From GCA-2697345 sp045565015 (GTDB lineage: Bacteria; Pseudomonadota; Alphaproteobacteria; Rhodobacterales; Rhodobacteraceae): a stretch of 38,518 bases of DNA. The notes below the pieces were generated by a model. That model saw nothing but the letters and a program-made list of their open reading frames with translations, made no database searches and was not told where the DNA came from. The stretch lies in NCBI GenBank assembly GCA_045565015.1, contig JBJLGD010000017.1, positions 1-38,518 on the forward strand. The letters are read 5' to 3'. The number at the start of each line of letters is the position of its first letter. The stretch's first letter is position 1. Both the position numbers and the translations under genes were made by a program. Below are positions 33,440-38,518 of this stretch, one piece after another.

Positions 33440-33534
33440 ATGATAAAGATAATTAGCGTCACTTAGTCCAACTCACTACCTAAGAACCAAAGTTAATCTA
33501 GGAAACTGTAGCACCGAAGAGCTAAGGATAAAAA

Positions 33535-35133
33535 ATGAACTACGGAAAATATAATAGTAAAAAAACTGTTGAAGACCAAGGTATCGAAGGTTTAGGAAAC
33601 GCATTTTACAATTTGATTGAGCCCAATTTGTTACAAGAAGCCATCAAGAGGGGTGAGGGTGAGTTAGGAAATGGTGGTACTCTTTTAGTTTCAACAGGTA
33701 AACACAGTGGAAGATCACCAAACGACAAGTTTATAGTCAAGACACCTGCAACAGAGAAAATAATTTGGTGGGAAAATAATACACCAATGTCGACAGAGAG
33801 TTTTGATATACTACATAATGATATGCTATCTCACATGAAGGGAAATGATTACTTTATTAATGATTTATTCGCTGGAGCAGATAAAAATCATCGGCTTGAT
33901 GTAAGGGTAATTACCGAACTAGCATGGCATGGTTTATTTATAAGACACATGTTACGTCGACCAAGTATTTTGGAGGTTCAAGAATTTAATCCGGAGTATA
34001 CGATAATAAATTGTCCTAGTTTTTATGCAAATCCTGAAAGGCATAATTGTCGTTCAGAAGTTGTGATCGCTATAAATTTTGATAAGAAAATTATTTTAAT
34101 TGCTGGGACAGAATATGCAGGTGAAAATAAAAAATCAGTCTTTTCATTACTGAACTTCATACTGCCTGAAAAGGGTGTTATGCCTATGCATTGCTCAGCT
34201 AATCATGAAAATAATAATCCTTCAGAAGCGGCAGTTTTTTTTGGGCTCTCAGGTACAGGAAAGACTACACTATCAGCAGATCCAAATCGTACTTTAATTG
34301 GTGATGATGAACACGGTTGGTCTGATACCGGGTTATTTAATTTTGAGGGCGGTTGTTATGCAAAAACCATAAATCTAGATCCAGCCGCTGAACCCGAAAT
34401 ATTTGCCACGACAGAAAAATTTTCTACTGTAATAGAGAATATGTGCTTTGATCCGATTACCAAGGAATTAGACTTTAGAGATGATACAATAAGCGCCAAT
34501 ATGCGGTGTGCATATCCATTAGACTATATAACTAATGCATCAACCACATCTTTAGCAGATCACCCTAAGAATATAATAATGCTAACTTGTGATGCATTTG
34601 GTATATTACCCCCTATCTCTAAACTCACTCCAGCTCAGGCAATTTATCATTTCCTTTCTGGATTCACCTCTAAAATTGCAGGCACTGAAACAGGCATAAC
34701 AGAACCTGAACCAACGTTTTCTACTTGTTTTGGAGCGCCCTTCATGCCCCGTCGGCCTGAAATTTATGGAAAACTTTTAAAAGAAAGAATAGCTTCTAAT
34801 AATGTTCAATGTTGGCTTGTAAATACAGGATGGACTGGTGGTCCATACGGTGTTGGAACCCGAATGCCTATTCAAGCAACAAGGGTTTTGTTGACAGCGG
34901 CACTTAATGGTTCATTAGACGCTGCTGACTATCGAAGAGATCCCTTCTTTCTTTTTGAGGTTCCAGAATTTGTAAATGGTATAGATCAGAGATTACTTAA
35001 TCCGAAAAAAACCTGGAAAAGTTCAAACGATTATGATGATCAAGCAAAAAAATTAGTTTCAATGTTTAAAGATAACTTTGAACAATATTTACCATATGTA
35101 GGAAGTGATGTTTGCGATATTGCTTTGGGATGA
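33535..35133 (+). CDS. pckA: Phosphoenolpyruvate carboxykinase (ATP)
   Basis: A 532-residue ATP-dependent PEPCK converting oxaloacetate to phosphoenolpyruvate, the first committed gluconeogenic step. The kinase-1a P-loop is GLSGTGKTT at 237-245, kinase-2 is LIGDDEHGW near 254-262, and STGKHSGRSPNDKF near 53-66 binds substrate. The C-terminal adenine-binding region has NTGWTGGPYGVGTRM. The start follows AAGGA. In many Rhizobiales and Rhodobacterales pckA lies beside the chvI-chvG two-component genes; here it is flanked by hbd and mcd. Position beside acyl-CoA genes fits growth on C2 and C4 compounds. Confidence 0.97.
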   Translation: MNYGKYNSKKTVEDQGIEGLGNAFYNLIEPNLLQEAIKRGEGELGNGGTLLVSTGKHSGRSPNDKFIVKTPATEKIIWWENNTPMSTESFDILHNDMLSHMKGNDYFINDLFAGADKNHRLDVRVITELAWHGLFIRHMLRRPSILEVQEFNPEYTIINCPSFYANPERHNCRSEVVIAINFDKKIILIAGTEYAGENKKSVFSLLNFILPEKGVMPMHCSANHENNNPSEAAVFFGLSGTGKTTLSADPNRTLIGDDEHGWSDTGLFNFEGGCYAKTINLDPAAEPEIFATTEKFSTVIENMCFDPITKELDFRDDTISANMRCAYPLDYITNASTTSLADHPKNIIMLTCDAFGILPPISKLTPAQAIYHFLSGFTSKIAGTETGITEPEPTFSTCFGAPFMPRRPEIYGKLLKERIASNNVQCWLVNTGWTGGPYGVGTRMPIQATRVLLTAALNGSLDAADYRRDPFFLFEVPEFVNGIDQRLLNPKKTWKSSNDYDDQAKKLVSMFKDNFEQYLPYVGSDVCDIALG

Positions 35134-35180
35134 CGTAGGTCCACCGCAGTTTTAGGATAGTTTTTATATTTGATAACTCT

Positions 35181-36878
35181 ATGTTGAAAGGTACTCAGTT
35201 GACCCTTGGTAATATATCTAGCTCAGAAATACTAATCCCAAACCTTCTTCCTGTTACCAAAATAGCGATAAACGAGTTAACTTTAATTTTAGATAAAGCC
35301 AAGGCTCACTGTTTTTCGAAGTTGAAAGAACGTCATGTCTCTACTCGCAATTTTACAGAGTCAAATCAAACTGTTAGCCACACTCTTACATGGCTATACA
35401 CCTACACTACTGCACTGAGCCAGGTTCAGAATTGGTCAGAAAAGCTGAGTAATGAAGATCGCTTGGGCGATATAGAGTATCTAATTCATCAAATAGCTTT
35501 CAGTGAGTATTTAGCACAAATACGAGGCGGTATCCCTATATCACAAGGCGAGATAGTTAGATTATCCAACTTAGGTATAGATATAGATGAAGAAAATTTA
35601 TTTAAAAATGTTGATGTAAAAAACTTAATAAATAATGGTTCTTCGGAAAATAGTATGTGTCTCTTAATGAATCTTTTAATTGAATCTAGTGAACAAGGTT
35701 CGACCGGAGACGTAGGTCTCAACACCGAACTAAATATTATCCGAGAACAATTCCGACGTTTTACAACCGAGCAAATCGAACCTTATGCTCAGAGATGGCA
35801 TCTAGAAAACGAATTATTACCGAAATCTTTAATTGAGGATATGGCTGATTTAGGCGTTTTTGGGCTAACAATACCCGAGGAATATGGCGGCTCGGGTGAA
35901 TCGAAAGTTGCAATGTGTGTGCTGTCTGAAGAATTGTCCAGAGGTTACCTTGGGGTGGGAAGTTTGAGTACAAGAAGCGACATAGCTGCAGAACTGATAC
36001 TATCTGGGGGTACAGATATCCAGAAAACCTATTGGCTACCTAAAATAGCCTGTGGTGAAGTTTTACCAACTGCTGTTTTTACAGAACCCGATATCGGTTC
36101 AGATTTAGGTTCAATAAAAACTAAAGCCACGAGAACCGATAAACATTATAAAATTTCTGGTAACAAGACCTGGATTACACATGGAAGTCGTGCTGACCTG
36201 ATGACTGTACTTGCTAGGACAGACCTAACCTCTGACGATCATAGCGGATTATCTATGTTTCTTGCTCCAAAAATTGCGGGAAATAACTATGAGTTATTTC
36301 CTAGTCCTGGACTAACCGGCAGCGAAATTCCTGTAATAGGTTATAAAGGCATGAAGGAATATGAGGTTGTATTTACAGATTTCGAAGTCAAAGTTGAAAA
36401 TCTCCTCGGCGACACAGAAGGGTCAGGTTTTAAGCAGCTGATGCACACTTTTGAGTCGGCTCGAATTCAAACAGCGTCTCGCGCGATTGGCGTTGCTCAA
36501 TCAGCTTACGAATTAGCACTTAGATATGCTCAAGAGCGGAGCCAATTTGGAAAGACAATAATTAATTTTCCTAGGATTAAAAATAAGTTAGCCATGATGG
36601 TAGTAGAATTAATGATAGCGAGACAAACCACTTATCATGCTGCCAGACAAAAAGATAAGCAAAAGAGATGTGATCTAGAGGCCGGAGTGGCCAAACTACT
36701 ATCTGCCAGGATTGCTTGGGCTGCATCGGACAACTCTTTACAAATTCACGGGAGTTACGGATACGCAGCTGAACATCCCTCTAGTCGTCTTTTATGCGAC
36801 GCTCGGATAATTAGTATCTTTGAAGGTACCGCAGAAATACAAGCAAGTATAATAGCGAGAAGGCTACTGTCTGACTAA
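35181..36878 (+). CDS. mcd: (2S)-methylsuccinyl-CoA dehydrogenase (ethylmalonyl-CoA pathway)
   Basis: A 565-residue acyl-CoA dehydrogenase superfamily flavoprotein. The first about 180 residues are an extension absent from ordinary enzymes of about 380 residues; such an extension is characteristic of Mcd. The core then has LGVFGLTIPEEYGGSG, GVGSLSTRSDIAAELI, the flavin and substrate motif FTEPDIGSDLGS (300-311), GNKTWITHGSR, ESARIQTASRAIGVAQSA and the catalytic Glu548 in FEGTAEIQ. Mcd oxidises methylsuccinyl-CoA to mesaconyl-CoA and reduces ETF. It starts 47 bases after pckA with a poor ribosome binding site, and an intrinsic terminator follows. A long acyl-CoA dehydrogenase of other specificity is the main alternative. 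The assignment rests on architecture and remembered sequence similarity. Confidence 0.88.
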   Translation: MLKGTQLTLGNISSSEILIPNLLPVTKIAINELTLILDKAKAHCFSKLKERHVSTRNFTESNQTVSHTLTWLYTYTTALSQVQNWSEKLSNEDRLGDIEYLIHQIAFSEYLAQIRGGIPISQGEIVRLSNLGIDIDEENLFKNVDVKNLINNGSSENSMCLLMNLLIESSEQGSTGDVGLNTELNIIREQFRRFTTEQIEPYAQRWHLENELLPKSLIEDMADLGVFGLTIPEEYGGSGESKVAMCVLSEELSRGYLGVGSLSTRSDIAAELILSGGTDIQKTYWLPKIACGEVLPTAVFTEPDIGSDLGSIKTKATRTDKHYKISGNKTWITHGSRADLMTVLARTDLTSDDHSGLSMFLAPKIAGNNYELFPSPGLTGSEIPVIGYKGMKEYEVVFTDFEVKVENLLGDTEGSGFKQLMHTFESARIQTASRAIGVAQSAYELALRYAQERSQFGKTIINFPRIKNKLAMMVVELMIARQTTYHAARQKDKQKRCDLEAGVAKLLSARIAWAASDNSLQIHGSYGYAAEHPSSRLLCDARIISIFEGTAEIQASIIARRLLSD

Positions 36879-36882
36879 GCAT

Positions 36883-36911
36883 ATTTAGAAAATTCTAAAT
36901 ACAGTTTTTTA
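36883..36911 (+). terminator. Intrinsic terminator after mcd
   Basis: TATTTAGAA and TTCTAAATA form a 9-bp inverted repeat with almost no spacer (so 7 bp in practice), followed by CAG and six Ts. It stands 5 bases after the mcd stop. The reverse strand has no matching U-run next to the stem, so it mainly serves mcd. recO converges on it. Confidence 0.6.
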
Positions 36912-36912
36912 C

Positions 36913-37638
36913 TTATGAATCTTTACTTAGGATACCTAACAGTCGTTTTCTAGAATTTGGTATAGGTTTTCCATTCATTAGTGGAGCCAACCAACTATTC
37001 AGAAAATGCCCAGTAATTTCAAATCCAGTTTTTAATTCTTTATTAGAAAACTTATCACCAGTTATTAAGCATTCAGGAAAGGGTAATAATTTACTTGCCC
37101 AAATACCAGCAGCACTTCTTGATACCGCGCGACCAGATTTTGGCGATATATAAATTAAATCATCAGTTTTATTTGTTACAGCGCACCTAGTGAGATCCAA
37201 TCCGAATCCCATATCTTCTAATAGAGCTAATTCCCATCGGAGATAAGATAGTGGCCAGTCAGATTGAGCAATCAATTGGCTTAAAAGGTTAATAGTGCGT
37301 TCATATAAATTGGGGTGAGGGTCGCGTTCTGGTAGGGTAAAACTTAAGAGGCTACAAATTGTATTTAAACCAGCAAGTTTATCTCGTTGATTTAAAATCA
37401 AAGAAAATCTTGGGCAAATTAATTCAGTATTAAAGACCCCAAGGTGGTTCTCTAAACGAGCTCTCCAAGTTACATTAAGTTGAGCACCGGGCTGTAAAAC
37501 TGGCCCTATTTTCCGTGACTTACCACCTCTTACAACACCTTTATATACCCCAAAATCCTTTGTAAAAACTTCAATAATTGTTGAGTTTTCTCCTAAATCA
37601 CTAACAGATAATAATATTGCTTCTGCACGCCACTCCAT
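36913..37638 (-). CDS. recO: DNA repair protein RecO
   Basis: A 241-residue RecO, which with RecF and RecR loads RecA on gapped DNA. The N-terminal OB-fold has MEWRAEAILLSVSDLGENSTIIEVFTKDFG and GVVRGGKSRKIGPVLQPG. The C-terminal helical domain has LRWELALLEDMGFGLDLTRCAVT. Only one cysteine stands in the region where some RecO proteins have a zinc site, so no zinc is expected. Its ATG overlaps the DUF1491 stop by one base (TAATG). Confidence 0.95.
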   Translation of the reverse strand: MEWRAEAILLSVSDLGENSTIIEVFTKDFGVYKGVVRGGKSRKIGPVLQPGAQLNVTWRARLENHLGVFNTELICPRFSLILNQRDKLAGLNTICSLLSFTLPERDPHPNLYERTINLLSQLIAQSDWPLSYLRWELALLEDMGFGLDLTRCAVTNKTDDLIYISPKSGRAVSRSAAGIWASKLLPFPECLITGDKFSNKELKTGFEITGHFLNSWLAPLMNGKPIPNSRKRLLGILSKDS

Positions 37639-37970
37639 TAGTCTTTCAGACCTGGTTCATCAAGAAGATTTCGACCTTGCTTATCTTCAACCTCTATGAT
37701 CCAAATATCGGGGTCATATTGTTTTTCCTGTTCTAGTCTTTTATCTACATCTACCTCGTATCCCTCACAAAGTACTACCCAACATCTGATAGAGCGAGCT
37801 AAATCAAAAGATTTATGAAATGCTTTCGCATTACCGTCTAAGGTATTTATTTTTACAAATATTGAACCAGCTGTGAGGTCGCCTTTTAAACTCACAAAAG
37901 CCGGGATTTCCTTTAATCGTAAACGATTTAGATAACTTTGTACCCATAGTTGTGAAGTAAGCCTTATCAT
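37638..37970 (-). CDS. DUF1491 family protein
   Basis: A 110-residue protein of unknown function. The LTSQLWVQSYLNRLRL start, the RGD-like GDLTAGSIFVKINTLDG stretch and the YDPDIWIIEVEDKQGRNLLDEPGL end match the alphaproteobacterial DUF1491 family as I recall it. It has no membrane segment or signal. Its ATG overlaps the era stop (ATGA), and its stop overlaps the recO start, so the three genes are translationally linked. Position between era and recO is usual in Rhodobacteraceae and hints at RNA or DNA metabolism, without proof. Confidence 0.85.
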   Translation of the reverse strand: MIRLTSQLWVQSYLNRLRLKEIPAFVSLKGDLTAGSIFVKINTLDGNAKAFHKSFDLARSIRCWVVLCEGYEVDVDKRLEQEKQYDPDIWIIEVEDKQGRNLLDEPGLKD

Positions 37971-38518
37971 GAATTGCCATCAGCAAAATTTAATCCTATT
38001 TCGGAGTATCTAGCACTTTCATCTTGCCAGTTAGGCCTCACCTTAACTTTTAATAATAAATGAACATTCATCCCTAAAAATTTAATGAGTTCTAACCTAG
38101 ATTCTTGTCCTATATTTTTTATAGTTAAACCCTTTTTACCGAGGACAATTCCCTTATGACCATCTCTGATTACATAAATAATTTGCTCTACTAATACTGA
38201 TCCATCCTCTTTCTCGATCCATTTTTCTGTTTCAACGGTTAGTTGATAAGGTAGTTCTTGATGTAACCTTAATATTAGTTTTTCACGCGTAATATCAGCT
38301 GCAATTACCCTAAGTGGTAAATCGGCTATCTGGTCAACTGGATACAACCAAGGGCCTTCAGGCACATTATTCGCAAACCAAGTTTTTAGCAGTCCTAAAC
38401 CATGGCCTTTTGTAGCACTAATCATAAAGGTCTCTTCAAATGCAAAAGAATCGTTAAACTCCTTAACTAAATGTAAGATCTTATCGGATTTTGTTCGATC
38501 AATTTTATTGAGCACGAG
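37967..38518 (-). CDS. era: GTPase Era (5' partial)
   Basis: The C-terminal part of Era, a GTPase that binds the 3' end of 16S rRNA in 30S maturation. The visible part starts at G4 (VLNKID) and includes the SATKGHGL G5 motif, the linker with PWLYPVDQIADLPLRV, and the KH type 2 domain with RDGHKGIVLGKKGLTIKNIG. The P-loop, G2 and G3 lie beyond the window. A GTG codon near the edge is internal, not the start. It heads the era-DUF1491-recO string. Confidence 0.96.
   Translation of the reverse strand, partial: LVLNKIDRTKSDKILHLVKEFNDSFAFEETFMISATKGHGLGLLKTWFANNVPEGPWLYPVDQIADLPLRVIAADITREKLILRLHQELPYQLTVETEKWIEKEDGSVLVEQIIYVIRDGHKGIVLGKKGLTIKNIGQESRLELIKFLGMNVHLLLKVKVRPNWQDESARYSEIGLNFADGNS

Noticed and set aside
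1..38518. CRISPR arrays, transposons, prophage, tRNA or rRNA genes, defence islands
   Set aside because: No repeat arrays, transposase-like proteins, structural RNA signatures or foreign-looking gene blocks were seen by eye; the window is core genome.

Overview
The window is an AT-rich stretch of an alphaproteobacterial chromosome, most likely a low-GC, gene-dense member of the Rhodobacteraceae/roseobacter lineage. The evidence is gene content and order: rplQ-rarA-crcB-rluC-HAD-ATP12-bztABCD, era-DUF1491-recO, a HIG1-type small membrane protein followed by a PduO adenosyltransferase, an L3 protein with a long acidic tail, and a methylsuccinyl-CoA dehydrogenase. I assign this from remembered family and synteny patterns, not from a database search. 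No rRNA, tRNA, CRISPR array, insertion sequence or phage gene was seen. No stretch longer than about 256 bases lacks a gene.

Layout. (1) 2-2451, plus strand: a 5'-truncated M20 metallo-deacylase and an aldehyde dehydrogenase. (2) 2476-6981, minus strand: the bztABCD ABC importer for acidic amino acids and their amides, with a strong hairpin after the binding-protein gene. (3) 7203-11354, minus strand: rarA, crcB, rluC, a HAD phosphatase and an ATP12 chaperone; the last four are joined by overlaps or a 4-nt gap. (4) 11490-27050, minus strand: tuf and the complete S10-spc-alpha ribosomal protein cluster, including secY, adk and rpoA, closed by a probable intrinsic terminator before rarA. (5) 27186-29531, minus strand: parC, directly upstream of tuf. 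(6) 29743-36878, plus strand: HIG1 protein, cobalamin adenosyltransferase, etfB, etfA, 3-hydroxybutyryl-CoA dehydrogenase, PEP carboxykinase and methylsuccinyl-CoA dehydrogenase. (7) 36913-38518, minus strand: recO, DUF1491 and era, with era cut by the window edge.

How the genes fit together. Region 6 reads as a C2/C4-acyl-CoA assimilation neighbourhood. Mcd is a signature enzyme of the ethylmalonyl-CoA pathway and passes its electrons to EtfAB. Hbd supplies or uses the C4 hydroxyacyl-CoA. PduO makes the adenosylcobalamin that the pathway's two mutases need. PckA converts the resulting oxaloacetate to PEP. The rest is housekeeping: translation, secretion, RNA polymerase, DNA topology, recombination, fluoride export and ATP synthase assembly.

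I found no convincing undescribed system. The most useful leads are the B12/ethylmalonyl-CoA neighbourhood, several well-formed hairpins between cistrons of the ribosomal and bzt operons, a TTG start on rpsM, the acidic L3 tail, and neighbourhood differences: tuf is preceded by parC, no DegP-type gene lies between rplQ and rarA, and pckA has no ChvI/ChvG neighbour. Several gene starts were moved downstream of the longest reading frame where a ribosome binding site and family length agreed: rpoA, rpsM, rpmD, rpsE, rplF, rpsH, rplB, rplD, tuf, rluC, ATP12 and PduO.
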